In this document: positions 24,312 through 32,837 of the stretch, piece by piece | Position numbering within the stretch: position 1 is the first letter of the stretch | Layout of the letters: each line of letters opens with the position of its first letter | Assembly (NCBI GenBank): GCA_905480195.1 | Contig: CAJQPN010000036.1 | Span: 1 to 35,517, forward strand | Length of the DNA stretch: 35,517 nucleotides | Direction of reading: 5' to 3' | From: an uncultured Acidimicrobiales bacterium | GTDB lineage: Bacteria > Actinomycetota > Acidimicrobiia > Acidimicrobiales > Aldehydirespiratoraceae | Made by a program: the position numbers and the translations under genes | Notes under the pieces: model-generated | Database searches by the model: none | What the model saw: only the letters and a program-made list of their open reading frames with translations | What the model was told of the DNA's origin: nothing

Positions 24312-25205
24312 ATGGCAGATCTGAATCGACTATCCGCCCAGCTCAACAGTTTCGGTGTGTGGCAGTTCACCGACGGTGTCAGCAGCTCCGAGGCCCGCAC
24401 CATGGCTCAGCGAATCGAGTCGCTCGGCTACTCGGCGCTCTGGGTACCCGAAGCGGTCGGTCGGCATGCGTTCGTCAACTCGGCGAACCTCCTGCTGGCA
24501 ACGGACGAGCTCGTGATCGCCACCGGGATCGCCGGGATCCACAACCGTCCGGCGTGGAGTACCAAGATGGCCGCGACTGAGCTCGACGAGTTGTCCGGAG
24601 GCCGCTTCGTCCTCGGTCTGGGGGTCAGCCATGCGCCGATGGTGACGCTGCGCGGACTCGACTACACCAAGCCGCTCACGGCGATGCGCGACTACCTGGA
24701 GGCCATCGAACACGCGATCACGATGACGCCCGGCGAGATGGCACCGGTGGTGCTCGCCGCACTGGGACCAAAGATGCTCGAACTCTCAGCAAGCCGAACC
24801 GTCGGAGCCCACCCCTACTGGACCACACCCGAACACACGGCCCAAGCCCGTGAGATCGTGGGGCCCGATGCCTGGCTCTGCGTCGAACAGAAGTGCATAC
24901 TCACGACCGACCGCGACATTGCCCATGCGCGCGCAAACGAACAACTCGAGATGTACATCTCGCTGCCGAACTACCGCAACAACTGGATCCGCCTCGGCTT
25001 CACCGATGACGAGATCGACGGCCGCGCCTCTCGGTTCGTCGACGCCGTCGTGGCTTGGGGCGACGAGGACGCAATCGCTGCCCGCCTCCAAGAACACGTC
25101 GACGCCGGGGCGAGCCATGTGTGCATCCAGGCAGTGGACGTCAGCGGCGACCGCAGCCGACCCGACTGGAACCTGCTCGAGACATTCGCGCCGAGGAGCG
25201 CATGA
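24312..25205 (+). CDS. LLM-class F420-dependent oxidoreductase (second copy)
   Basis: The 297-aa product is a luciferase-like TIM barrel: FGVWQFTDGVSSSEARTMAQRIESLGYSALWVPEAVGRH, LVIATGIAGIHNRPAWSTKMAATELDELSGGRFVLGLGVSH, the typical helix and strand after the fourth barrel unit, and VVLAALGPKMLELS. It is only loosely like the gene at 15094. The cofactor is probably F420. Its stop overlaps the start of the next gene by 4 nt (ATGA), so the pair is co-translated. The substrate is unknown. Confidence 0.9.
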   Translation: MADLNRLSAQLNSFGVWQFTDGVSSSEARTMAQRIESLGYSALWVPEAVGRHAFVNSANLLLATDELVIATGIAGIHNRPAWSTKMAATELDELSGGRFVLGLGVSHAPMVTLRGLDYTKPLTAMRDYLEAIEHAITMTPGEMAPVVLAALGPKMLELSASRTVGAHPYWTTPEHTAQAREIVGPDAWLCVEQKCILTTDRDIAHARANEQLEMYISLPNYRNNWIRLGFTDDEIDGRASRFVDAVVAWGDEDAIAARLQEHVDAGASHVCIQAVDVSGDRSRPDWNLLETFAPRSA

Positions 25206-26233
25206 TGCCTGTTGCTCCCACCGGTATCGATGCCGGGCCTGTGACCGCCTGGATGACGAGCAGAATCCCGACGCTTGCCCCGCCGCTGACCTTCCAGTTG
25301 ATCACTGGAGGTGCCAGTAATCTCACCTTCCTCGTGACCGACGAACTCGGTGGCCGCTGGGTGCTTCGGCGGCCGCCCACCGGCCATGTGCTCGCCAGTG
25401 CGCACGACATGGGGCGCGAGCACCGCATCATCGCTGCACTCGCCGAAACCCCGGTGCCAGTCGCTCCTGCCATCGGCCTGTGCCAAGACGTCGCGGTCAA
25501 TGGCGCAGACTTCTACGTGATGGGATTCGTTGAAGGCGAGATTGTCTTCGATCGAGCCGACGGTGAGGCCTACGACCCGAGCAAGCGAAGCAGCCTTGCC
25601 ACGTCGCTCGTTGACACGCTCGTCGATTTGCACGCCCTCAGTCCCGCAGCGGTCGGACTTGGCGATCTCGGCCGCACCGAGGACTACTGCGCTCGGCAAC
25701 TGCGCCGGTGGAAGCGCCAGGTCGACGAAGGCTCTGACCGCGAACTTCCGTTGTTTCAGGAGCTCCACACTCGGCTTCTCGCCGGCATCCCGCCTCAGCA
25801 GGGCGCCGGCATTGTCCACGGCGACTACCGACTCGACAACTGCATGGCGGGGCACGACGGCACGATCGCTGCGGTACTCGATTGGGAACTGTGCACCTTG
25901 GGTGACGTGTTGGCCGACCTTGCCGGGATGGTCATGTGGTGGGGCGACGATCCCGACGCTCGCGGACGGCTCGGAGACGTGCCAACCAAGGCGGAGGGAT
26001 TCGGCACTGCCGACGATGTCGTTGCCCGTTACGCCGCACGCAGCGACCGCGACCTGTCAGATATTCCGTGGTACGTCGCTTTCCAACACTGGCGGCTCGC
26101 GGCCATCAGTGAGGGCGTGCGCGTTCGTTACGCCGTCGGCGCGATGGGAGACCAAGAACGCGACGACGGCGAGCAGTCGGACGGCATCGACTATCTGTTG
26201 TCGGGTGCTGAAACCTGGCTCGCCAAGACCTGA
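25202..26233 (+). CDS. APH-type phosphotransferase family protein
   Basis: The 343-aa product has the kinase-like fold of aminoglycoside/choline kinases: ITGGASNLTFLVT as a glycine-rich ATP loop, GREHRIIAALAETPVPV, VMGFVEGEIV in the hinge, the catalytic loop IVHGDYRLDN and the metal-binding VLDWE. Relatives fused to or beside acyl-CoA dehydrogenases (ACAD10/11-like) phosphorylate hydroxy-acyl groups; resistance to antibiotics is not implied. It starts inside the upstream stop codon (ATGA, MMPVAP), so it is coupled to the F420-type oxidoreductase. Confidence 0.88.
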   Translation: MMPVAPTGIDAGPVTAWMTSRIPTLAPPLTFQLITGGASNLTFLVTDELGGRWVLRRPPTGHVLASAHDMGREHRIIAALAETPVPVAPAIGLCQDVAVNGADFYVMGFVEGEIVFDRADGEAYDPSKRSSLATSLVDTLVDLHALSPAAVGLGDLGRTEDYCARQLRRWKRQVDEGSDRELPLFQELHTRLLAGIPPQQGAGIVHGDYRLDNCMAGHDGTIAAVLDWELCTLGDVLADLAGMVMWWGDDPDARGRLGDVPTKAEGFGTADDVVARYAARSDRDLSDIPWYVAFQHWRLAAISEGVRVRYAVGAMGDQERDDGEQSDGIDYLLSGAETWLAKT

Positions 26234-26254
26234 GATCGGCCTGGCGACGATTCG

Positions 26255-26755
26255 TCAGTCGAGCGCAGCGATCGCTGCGTCGTAGTCCGGTTCCTCGGAG
26301 AGTTCCGTGACCAGCTCGGTGTGCACGACGCAACCATCGGTGTCGAGGACCACGACCGCCCGTGCCGCCAGTCCAGCCATCACCCCCTCGGTCATCAGCG
26401 CGCCGTAGCTCTGCAGGAGTTCCGGGCTGCGGAAGGTGGAGCCGGTGACGACGTTCTCGATGCCCTCTGCCCCGCAGAAGCGGGCGGCTGCTGGTGGAAG
26501 GTCGGCAGAGACGCACACGACGGTGGTGTTCTCGAGTTCGGCAGCAAGTTCGTTGAAAACCCGTACTGACTTCGGGCAGGTACGGGTGTCGATGGACGGG
26601 AAGATGTTGAGAATGACTCGCCGACCGGCCAAATCGGCCTTGCTGAGTGTGGTCCAGTCGGCCTTGACGAGGGCGAAGTCGGGGGCCTGGGAGCCGATCG
26701 GGGGGAGATCCCCGTCGACCTGAATGGGGTTGCCGCGATGCGTAATCTCTGCCAT
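26255..26755 (-). CDS. tpx: Thiol peroxidase (Tpx-type peroxiredoxin)
   Basis: Tpx reduces hydrogen peroxide and organic hydroperoxides with thioredoxin. The 166-aa product has the peroxidatic motif SIDTRTC60 and the resolving-type cysteine C94 in ARFC, the typical spacing of atypical two-Cys Tpx, and the N-terminal HRGNPIQVDGDLPPIGSQAPDF. ATGs at 26767 and 26755 are possible; the second matches the family N-terminus (MAEITHRGNP). The gene is divergent from ybaK. The cysteine is an ordinary TGC, not selenocysteine. Confidence 0.94.
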   Translation of the reverse strand: MAEITHRGNPIQVDGDLPPIGSQAPDFALVKADWTTLSKADLAGRRVILNIFPSIDTRTCPKSVRVFNELAAELENTTVVCVSADLPPAAARFCGAEGIENVVTGSTFRSPELLQSYGALMTEGVMAGLAARAVVVLDTDGCVVHTELVTELSEEPDYDAAIAALD

Positions 26756-26773
26756 CTGGTCCAGCATAGAACC

Positions 26774-27241
26774 ATGACACCTGCCGTCGAACTTCTGCGA
26801 AGCCTCGGGATCGACCATCGCATTGTCGAGTATGACCACGACCCGGACCACCCATCGTTCGGCGAAGAGGCGGTCGAAGCGCTCGGCGTCGATCCCGGCC
26901 TGGTCTTCAAGACGCTGATGGTCACCCTCGACGATGGCAGCCACGCCATCGGGGTCATCCCCGTCAACACTCGTCTCGACCTGAAGGCCATCGCTGCGGT
27001 CGCAGGCGGGAAACGAGCCGCAATGACCGATCCCACCCTCGCTGAACGGCGGTCGGGCTATGTGGTCGGAGGGATCAGCCCGTTCGGCCAGAAACGTGTC
27101 GTACCGACCTTCGTCGACGACTCCGCGCTCACTGCTGACGAGATCTACTGCAGCGCAGGTCGCCGGGGAATAGAACTCGTCGTCGCCCCCGGCGCGTTCG
27201 CAGAGGCGCTCGGTGCGACCTTCACCGCGATCTCGACCTAG
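26774..27241 (+). CDS. ybaK: Cys-tRNA(Pro)/Cys-tRNA(Cys) deacylase YbaK family
   Basis: The 155-aa product has the YbaK/ProX editing fold: EEAVEALGVDPGLVFKTLMV with the catalytic-region Lys, VIPVNTRLDLKAIAAVAGGKRAAM, the GYVVGGISPFGQKR segment that is the family signature, and VDDSALTADEIYCSAGRRGIELVV. It hydrolyses mischarged aminoacyl-tRNA, mainly Cys-tRNA(Pro). The gene lies 20 bp before the SelW-like gene on the same strand. Confidence 0.93.
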   Translation: MTPAVELLRSLGIDHRIVEYDHDPDHPSFGEEAVEALGVDPGLVFKTLMVTLDDGSHAIGVIPVNTRLDLKAIAAVAGGKRAAMTDPTLAERRSGYVVGGISPFGQKRVVPTFVDDSALTADEIYCSAGRRGIELVVAPGAFAEALGATFTAIST

Positions 27242-27261
27242 CCCTTGGCTAGAGTCGCCCC

Positions 27262-27525
27262 ATGAGTCATCGCATCGAGATCACCTACTGCGTCCCTTGA
27301 GACTATTCAGCCCGCGCCGTGAGCGCGGTCTCGGATCTGCTCTCCAACTACCAGCATGTCATCACCGACCTTCGTCTCGTGACGGGTGGAAGCGGGGTCT
27401 TCGACGTGACCGTCGACGGCGAGATGCTGTACTCGAAGAAGGAGACGGGTCGCCATGCCGAGGACGGTGAAGTTCTCTCACTGTTCACGGAGTTGGTCGG
27501 CGACATCACACGATACGGCGAGTGA
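27262..27525 (+). CDS. SelW/Rdx-type selenoprotein, Sec at in-frame TGA 27298-27300
   Basis: Read through the TGA the gene encodes 87 aa. M-S-H-R-I-E-I-T-Y-C10-V-P-U13 is the SelW-type CxxU redox motif at its normal place after the first strand. The sequence goes on in frame with SAVSDLLSNYQHVI, LVTGGSGVFDVTVDGE and the family end segment SKKETGRHAEDGEV. If the TGA were a stop the peptide would have 12 residues, while 74 codons of conserved sequence after it would have no start. Proteins of this family are small thioredoxin-fold redox proteins, with Cys in place of Sec in many bacteria. Its stop overlaps the GTG of the decarboxylase by 4 nt. A standard annotation would call only a shortened downstream fragment. 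Confidence 0.9.
27312..27328 (+). promoter_or_regulatory. Candidate bacterial SECIS hairpin of the SelW-like gene
   Basis: CCGCGC (27312-27317) pairs exactly with GCGCGG (27323-27328) around the loop CGTGA. The loop begins 17 nt after the Sec TGA, within the range of bacterial SECIS elements and close to the 19 nt of both UGSC genes. Inferred from geometry. Confidence 0.5.
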
Positions 27526-28916
27526 CCGACCCCCTCGACCTCGACGAGTTCCGCCGCAACGGACACGCACTCATCGATTGGATCGCCGAGTACCTGGGCG
27601 GCCTCGAAGATCGGCCGGTGATCGAGCCGGTCGCGCCCGGTGAGGTGCGGGCGAAACTCCCGGCGAAACCCCCGATGACGGGGGAGCCGTTCTCGGCCAT
27701 GTTGGCCGATCTCGACGACGTCGTGGTACCCGGACTGACCCACTGGCAGCATCCGCACTGGTTCTCGTTCTTCCCTGCGATGTCGTCTCCACCCGCGATC
27801 CTCGGCGAACTCGCAGCTGCGGGGCTCGGGGTCCAAGGGATGCTCTGGTCGACCTCGCCGGCAGCGACCGAGATCGAGTCCCACGTCCTCGACTGGCTTG
27901 TTGATCTGATGGGTGTACCCCAGAGTTGGAAGACGACTGGCCCGGGTGGCGGCGTGCTGCAGATGTCGGCCAGCGATTCGACGCACACTGCGCTGGTAGT
28001 TGCCCGTGAGGTTTGCCGGCAACGCACCGGCGCGCCCGCCGAATCGATGGTTGCGTACACGTCGAGCCAGGCGCACTCGTCGGTCGAGAAAGGTGGAAAC
28101 GTCGCAGGCTATGGCCATGTCAGACTCCTTGAGGTTGACGATCATTTCGCTGTTGCACCCGCCACACTTCGAGATGCGATCGCCGATGACCTCGCCGTCG
28201 GGTTGACCCCGGCATTCGTGTGCGCTGCGGTCGGCACCACCGGTACCACCGCTGTCGATCCGGTTCGGGCGATTGGTGAGATTGCCCGCGAGCACCACCT
28301 GTGGCTCCACATCGACGCCGCTTATGCCGGTTCGGCGATGATCTGTGAAGAGTTCCGGGATCACCAGGACGGGCTCGAACTGGCCGACAGTTACACCTTC
28401 AATGCCCACAAGTGGCTTGCGACGAACTTCGACTGTTCGATCTTCTGGGTCGCCGACCGACGCCCATTGATCGACACACTCAGCATCGTGCCGCCCTATC
28501 TCCGCAACGCAGCGTCCGACGCTGGCGAGGTCATCGACTACCGCGACTGGCACGTGCCCCTCGGCCGCCGGTTCCGGGCTCTCAAGCTGTGGTGGGTGCT
28601 GCGCTCGTTCGGTGTCGAGGGACTTCAAGCGATGATCCGACGCCACATTGCAGCGGCCCAACGCCTCGACGCGTGGCTGCGCACCGACGATCGTTTCGAG
28701 GTCATCGCGCCTACCCCGTTCGGGCTTGTCTCGTTCCTCCACGTCGATGGCGACGAGGCCACCGACGCCCTCGTCGCCAGGCTCAATGACGCAGGCTTCG
28801 CGATCAACGGATCGGTCGCCAACGGACGTCATTTCATTCGGGTGTCGATCGGCTCAACCTGGACCGAAGATCGCCATGTCGATGCGCTGCGCTCGGCGAT
28901 CGATCGCCTCGGCTGA
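27522..28916 (+). CDS. Group II PLP-dependent amino-acid decarboxylase (aromatic-L-amino-acid type)
   Basis: The 464-aa product is a group II decarboxylase: WQHPHWFSFFPAMSSPPAILGELAAAGLGVQG, TGPGGGVLQMSASDSTHTALVVAR, AYTSSQAHSSVEKGG, VCAAVGTTGTTAVDPV, LWLHIDAAYAGSAMICEEF and the PLP lysine K297 in FNAHKWL. It resembles aromatic amino acid (tryptophan, tyrosine, DOPA) decarboxylases. GTG at 27522 overlaps the SelW stop (GTGA), so translation is likely coupled to the selenoprotein. No transporter or amine-using genes are adjacent. Confidence 0.93.
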   Translation: MTDPLDLDEFRRNGHALIDWIAEYLGGLEDRPVIEPVAPGEVRAKLPAKPPMTGEPFSAMLADLDDVVVPGLTHWQHPHWFSFFPAMSSPPAILGELAAAGLGVQGMLWSTSPAATEIESHVLDWLVDLMGVPQSWKTTGPGGGVLQMSASDSTHTALVVAREVCRQRTGAPAESMVAYTSSQAHSSVEKGGNVAGYGHVRLLEVDDHFAVAPATLRDAIADDLAVGLTPAFVCAAVGTTGTTAVDPVRAIGEIAREHHLWLHIDAAYAGSAMICEEFRDHQDGLELADSYTFNAHKWLATNFDCSIFWVADRRPLIDTLSIVPPYLRNAASDAGEVIDYRDWHVPLGRRFRALKLWWVLRSFGVEGLQAMIRRHIAAAQRLDAWLRTDDRFEVIAPTPFGLVSFLHVDGDEATDALVARLNDAGFAINGSVANGRHFIRVSIGSTWTEDRHVDALRSAIDRLG

Positions 28917-28966
28917 ACGCGACGTCGATCTCCCCGTGGACCTCCGCGCCACCTAGCCTTTCGCCC

Positions 28967-30220
28967 ATGCCTCACATGCGCCTCGGCGACATCGCCAACG
29001 CAGAACACGCCGGAACACCGAAACCCCTGACTGGTGTGCGGGTCCTGGCCATTGAGCAGATGGCGGCACTGCCGTTCGGAACCCAACTGCTCGCCCGACT
29101 CGGTGCCGACGTGGTGAAGATCGAAGCACCGGGTTCCGGCGACAGTGGGCGCGGGTCGCTCCCCGCCGTTGACGACCCCGCTGGTCGACAGGTCGGGGCA
29201 ACCTTCCTGCGAAACAACCTCAACAAGCGGTCCGTGGCGATCAACCTGAAGGATCCGGCTGGTGCCGGCCTCGTGCTTGAGTTGGCCAAACGGTTCGACA
29301 TCGTCTGCGAGAACTTCAAGGCCGGCACTGCTGACCGCCTCGGGATCGGCTACGAGGCGGTACGCGCCGTACACCCCGAGGTCATCTACCTCTCGGTCTC
29401 CGGTTTCGGAAACGACCCTTCCTCGCCCCACATGCACCGAGCCGCCTATGCCGCCATCGTCGAGGGAATGTCGGGTATCTACGAATACAAGCGACTCCCC
29501 GACCGCCCCCCAATCGTCAACCCGGTTGGTGCACTGGGTGATATCAGTTCGGCGCTGTTCGGGGTGATCGGCGTGCTCTCGGCGCTCCGTCACCGAGAGG
29601 CAACCGGCGACGGGCAGCGCGTCGACATCGCGATGATGGACGCAACGATGGCGATGACCGACCTGGTGACGAACTTCTACTCGATGGGTATTTCGGGCGA
29701 AGCCGACAGCGCGGTCGGCATCATCGAGACCTTCGCAGCCGGCACCGGCCATTTCATCGTGCAGGTCATTCGCGAACACCAGTGGGAGAAGCTCGCTGAG
29801 CTCACGAACAACCCGCAGTGGCTCATCGATGAACGGCTCGCCTCTCGAGAGGGGTGGCGCGATCATCTGAACACCGTCATCCGACCTGGCATTGAGCGGT
29901 GGGCGTCCTCGATGAGCAACACGCAAGCCGTCGAGGCCTTGGCCGCCGAAGGAATCGCCGCAGGCGAGAGTTACACGAGTGCTGACATCGTCGCCGATCC
30001 CCACGTTTCAGCCCGACACATGCTCGTCGAGATGGACGATCCCCAGGGTGGCGATCCAGTTCTCATCCCCGGTAATCCCGTCAAGCTCAGCCGGATGGCC
30101 GAAGGCCCTGAGACCCGGGTGCCGTGGCTGGGGGAGCATACAGACGAGGTACTCGCCACCGAACTCGGGCTCGATACCGCCGCAATCACCGAACTTCGCG
30201 CCCGTGGCGTGATCGAGTAG
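28967..30220 (+). CDS. CaiB/BaiF CoA-transferase family protein (second copy)
   Basis: The 417-aa product has the same family marks as the gene at 21367: GVRVLAIEQMAALPFGTQLLARLGADVVKIEAPGSGD, NKRSVAINLKDPAG, VIYLSVSGFG, and VDIAMMDATMAMTDL with the catalytic-type Asp. The C-terminus has LSRMAEGPETRVPWLGEHTDEVLATELG. It is followed by two acyl-CoA dehydrogenases in the opposite direction, so it probably activates a carboxylic acid for the same kind of catabolism. The substrate is unknown. Confidence 0.92.
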   Translation: MPHMRLGDIANAEHAGTPKPLTGVRVLAIEQMAALPFGTQLLARLGADVVKIEAPGSGDSGRGSLPAVDDPAGRQVGATFLRNNLNKRSVAINLKDPAGAGLVLELAKRFDIVCENFKAGTADRLGIGYEAVRAVHPEVIYLSVSGFGNDPSSPHMHRAAYAAIVEGMSGIYEYKRLPDRPPIVNPVGALGDISSALFGVIGVLSALRHREATGDGQRVDIAMMDATMAMTDLVTNFYSMGISGEADSAVGIIETFAAGTGHFIVQVIREHQWEKLAELTNNPQWLIDERLASREGWRDHLNTVIRPGIERWASSMSNTQAVEALAAEGIAAGESYTSADIVADPHVSARHMLVEMDDPQGGDPVLIPGNPVKLSRMAEGPETRVPWLGEHTDEVLATELGLDTAAITELRARGVIE

Positions 30221-30401
30221 CCGCTCGGTTCACGCAACAACCCACCACGCTCAGGGCTGCGCGCCCAAGCCCCACGATCGACGGTCGCCCGGCAACGTCG
30301 ACCACGCGATGCGCGACTTCCTCTCTGGATACGTGAAGAAGACAGCGATGTGCTTTTGGCACTCTCTGGGGACGACTTGCTTCGAGCGCGGAGGCGACGG
30401 C
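30221..30401. other. Convergent intergenic region, no gene recognised
   Basis: 181 bp between the stops of the CoA-transferase (+) and an acyl-CoA dehydrogenase (-). Long readings cross it in other frames but they have no family likeness. Its base makeup (for example GTGAAGAAGACAGCGATG and CTTTTGGCACTC) looks less GC-rich than its neighbours, so a decayed gene end is possible; I see no clear terminator. Confidence 0.4.
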
Positions 30402-31520
30402 TTACGACGCCGCGATCGAACGTCCGAGTCGTTCGAGATGCTCTTCGCCGTTCCCGAGTGTGAGTTCGATCTGGCGGGCCAACAAGAAGTGCCGGTGGAG
30501 CGGATAGTCACGATCGACGCCCACGCCCCCGTGCACATGCGTTGCGGCGTGCACGACACGGAACCCTCCCTCTGCTGCCCAGTACGCCGCCATGTGGATC
30601 TGATCGTCGGCTGGGAGGCCTTGGTCGAGTCGCCATGCGGCCTGCCATGCGGTGAGGGTGATCGCCTCGGTGTCGATGTAACTGTCGCCGGCTCGATTCG
30701 ACACCGTCTGGAACGTAGCGATCGGTCGATCAAACTGCTGTCGTTCCTTGGTGTACTCGGCGGCGAGACGGATCGCCGACTGTGCTGCACCCGCCATCTG
30801 CATGCACATGGCAACAATGGTTCGGCGGGCGATCCAGTGAACGATTTCGGCGCCGTCGACGGCACCCTCGCCCAGCAGTGCGTCACCGCCGACCGCGACC
30901 CCTGAAAGGGTGAGGTGGGCTTGTGGGCGACCGGTGGTCACCTCGACCCGCTGGCAGGTGACGCCGTCGCTCGGGCTTGGCACCAAGAAGACGCCGATTG
31001 ACCCATCGTCCAGACGGGCGGGAATGAGGAGGAGGCCGGCCTGTAGACCGCCATCCACCATCGGCTTCTCGCCGTCGAGCACGTAGCCGTCGCCGTCGGT
31101 CCGGGCGGTGGTCAGTGGCTTCGCCGGCGAGGTGCCTGTCTCGAACAGTGCGGTCGCACTGAGCAGTGAGCCGTCGGCGATCGCCGGAAGCCAGGAGGCC
31201 TGCTGCGCATCGGTTCCGTATTCACCAATCGGCATCGCACCCATCACCGACGTCGACAGCAGCGGCACCGGCGACCCATGGGAAGCTGCCACCTGGACCG
31301 CCGTGGCAGTGGCGAGGTAGCCGAGACCGAGCCCGCCATGGGCCTCGGGAATAGCGGCACCGACCACTCCGCCCGCAGCCAACGCAGCCCAGGCATCTCG
31401 GTCGACATGGTCATCGGCCGCTGCGATCTGCTTCAAGCGGTCGTTCGTGCTGTGATCGGCGAGGATCTGCTCGGTGAGATCGTGGATCGCCTGCTCTTCG
31501 TCGTTGAGCGTGAAGTCCAT
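30402..31520 (-). CDS. Acyl-CoA dehydrogenase, likely small partner of a heteromeric pair
   Basis: The 372-aa product starts at ATG 31520 (AGGAG at good distance) with MDFTLNDEEQAIHDL and has an acyl-CoA dehydrogenase layout: GVVGAAIPEAHGGLG, a diverged FAD segment, TKERQQFDRPIATFQ and THVHGGVGVDRDYPLHRHF. The usual catalytic Glu (EGT) is not present near the C-terminus (TLGNGEEHLERLG). The next gene upstream, 8 bp away, is another acyl-CoA dehydrogenase, so the two probably form a heterotetramer as in actinobacterial steroid side-chain enzymes such as FadE28/FadE29. The substrate is not known. Confidence 0.88.
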   Translation of the reverse strand: MDFTLNDEEQAIHDLTEQILADHSTNDRLKQIAAADDHVDRDAWAALAAGGVVGAAIPEAHGGLGLGYLATATAVQVAASHGSPVPLLSTSVMGAMPIGEYGTDAQQASWLPAIADGSLLSATALFETGTSPAKPLTTARTDGDGYVLDGEKPMVDGGLQAGLLLIPARLDDGSIGVFLVPSPSDGVTCQRVEVTTGRPQAHLTLSGVAVGGDALLGEGAVDGAEIVHWIARRTIVAMCMQMAGAAQSAIRLAAEYTKERQQFDRPIATFQTVSNRAGDSYIDTEAITLTAWQAAWRLDQGLPADDQIHMAAYWAAEGGFRVVHAATHVHGGVGVDRDYPLHRHFLLARQIELTLGNGEEHLERLGRSIAAS

Positions 31521-31528
31521 GACCTCTC

Positions 31529-32740
31529 CTACCTGTCGGCTTTCGGGTAGCCGAGCCCGAATTGAGAGATCAGATCTCGTTGCATCTCGTTGGTCCCGCC
31601 ACCGAAGGTGAGGATCAGTGCGGAACGGTATTGCATCTCGAGTCGGGTCAGGTGGCCGATCGACCCCGCTGCGATTGTCGCCTGCGGCCCATAGATCTCC
31701 ATCAGCTGCCGGTAGGCCCGAAGGAAAAACTCCGTGCCGTAGACCTTGACCGACGACGAGTCGGCGATGAACGTCGTCATGTCTTTCATGTCGAGTTCGT
31801 CGAGCGCCCTTCCGTCGATCTTGGCCGCCACCTGCCAGGCGACCTTCCAATTCATGAGTCGGAGGAACTCGACACCCGCATGGACCTCCGCAAGGTTTCG
31901 CTGCACCCATGGCTTATCGATGAGTCGGGAGCCGTCCGCAAGAACGGTGCTCTTGGCGTACTCAACCGTCTCTTCCAAAGCCTTGGTCACCATGCCGCTC
32001 GAGCAGATCGTGACCCGTTCACGGTTGAGCTGAGAGGTGATGAGCCCCCATCCCCCGTTCTCGTCCCCGACGCGGGTCGACACTGGCACCCGCACATCAT
32101 CGAAGAACGTGTGGTTGATGTTGTGGCTCGACAACAGATCGAGCGGTTCGATCGACAGCCCTGGTGTATCCATCGGGATACAGAACAGCGAGATTCCCTT
32201 ATGTTTCTTCACGTTCGGGTTCGTGCGGGCAGCCAGCCAGATGTAGTCGGCGTCGCGGGCGAGCGAGGTCCATGTCTTCTGGCCATTGATGACATATTCG
32301 TCACCGTCGCGGACTGCCCGAGTCTGCAGCGAGGCGAGGTCGGTGCCAGCGTCGGGCTCGCTGTAACCCACACAGAAGGTGATCTCGCCGTTCGAGATCT
32401 TCGGCAGGAAGAAGTCTTTTTGTTCGTCGGTCCCGAACTGCATAATCGTCGGACCGACCGTGTTCACCGTGAGCATTGGGATCGGTGCACCGATCGCGAC
32501 CGACTCGTCGAACATCACAAACTGTTCGACGGCGCTGTAGCCCCTTCCGCCGAACTCTTTTGGCCACCCGACCGTCAGGTACCCGTCGCGGCCCATCTTA
32601 CCGACGATCTCGCGGTGGACCGGGCCACAGCCCTCCTCTGCGGCTAGTTGCCTTCGGATCTCCGGGGTCAGTAGGTCGGCGTAGTACTCGCGAAGCTCGT
32701 GGCGCAGTGCTTCCTGCTGCTCGTCGTATCCGATGTACAT
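31529..32740 (-). CDS. Acyl-CoA dehydrogenase, likely partner of the gene at 30402
   Basis: The 403-aa product has LTVGWPKEFGGRGYSAVEQ, VTYSEPDAGTDLASL-type FAD segment (CVGYSEPDAGTDLASL), YVINGQKTWTSLA, VRVPVSTRVGDENGGW and FGGGTNEMQRDLI. In the last motif the usual catalytic Glu before GTNE is Gly, which is seen in heteromeric actinobacterial acyl-CoA dehydrogenases where only one subunit or another residue provides the base. The pair (8-bp gap) suggests a heterotetramer for a branched or steroid-like acyl-CoA. Start ATG 32740 lies downstream of a structured region after the UGSC module 2 genes. Confidence 0.9.
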   Translation of the reverse strand: MYIGYDEQQEALRHELREYYADLLTPEIRRQLAAEEGCGPVHREIVGKMGRDGYLTVGWPKEFGGRGYSAVEQFVMFDESVAIGAPIPMLTVNTVGPTIMQFGTDEQKDFFLPKISNGEITFCVGYSEPDAGTDLASLQTRAVRDGDEYVINGQKTWTSLARDADYIWLAARTNPNVKKHKGISLFCIPMDTPGLSIEPLDLLSSHNINHTFFDDVRVPVSTRVGDENGGWGLITSQLNRERVTICSSGMVTKALEETVEYAKSTVLADGSRLIDKPWVQRNLAEVHAGVEFLRLMNWKVAWQVAAKIDGRALDELDMKDMTTFIADSSSVKVYGTEFFLRAYRQLMEIYGPQATIAAGSIGHLTRLEMQYRSALILTFGGGTNEMQRDLISQFGLGYPKADR

Positions 32741-32768
32741 GACGAACGGTCTAGCTGGTCGGCGCTTC

Positions 32769-32837
32769 TGAGGTCAGATCGTGCGTGAATCCGCCCGGCG
32801 GTTGCATCGGAGGCCCAGCCTTCACTCATTGACCTCA
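32769..32837 (-). promoter_or_regulatory. Long imperfect stem downstream of UGSC partner 2
   Basis: TGAGGTCA (32769-32776) is complementary to TGACCTCA (32830-32837), which contains the partner gene's stop codon. Inside it GTGAA (32785-32789) pairs with TTCAC (32821-32825). The stems are separated by asymmetric loops and a GC-rich centre. It may end or attenuate transcription between module 2 and the acyl-CoA dehydrogenases. No U-run is present. Confidence 0.35.

Noticed and set aside
27319..27525. Short gene of 68 aa starting at a GTG after the TGA
   Set aside because: It would lose the first strand and CxxU motif of the SelW fold; the ATG at 27262 with Sec gives the full family length.
27348..28832. 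494-aa minus-strand frame opposite the decarboxylase
   Set aside because: Antisense shadow with no family features; the decarboxylase is unambiguous.
30309..30905. 198-aa + strand frame in the gap after the second CoA-transferase
   Set aside because: It runs antisense through the acyl-CoA dehydrogenase end and shows no recognisable domain.
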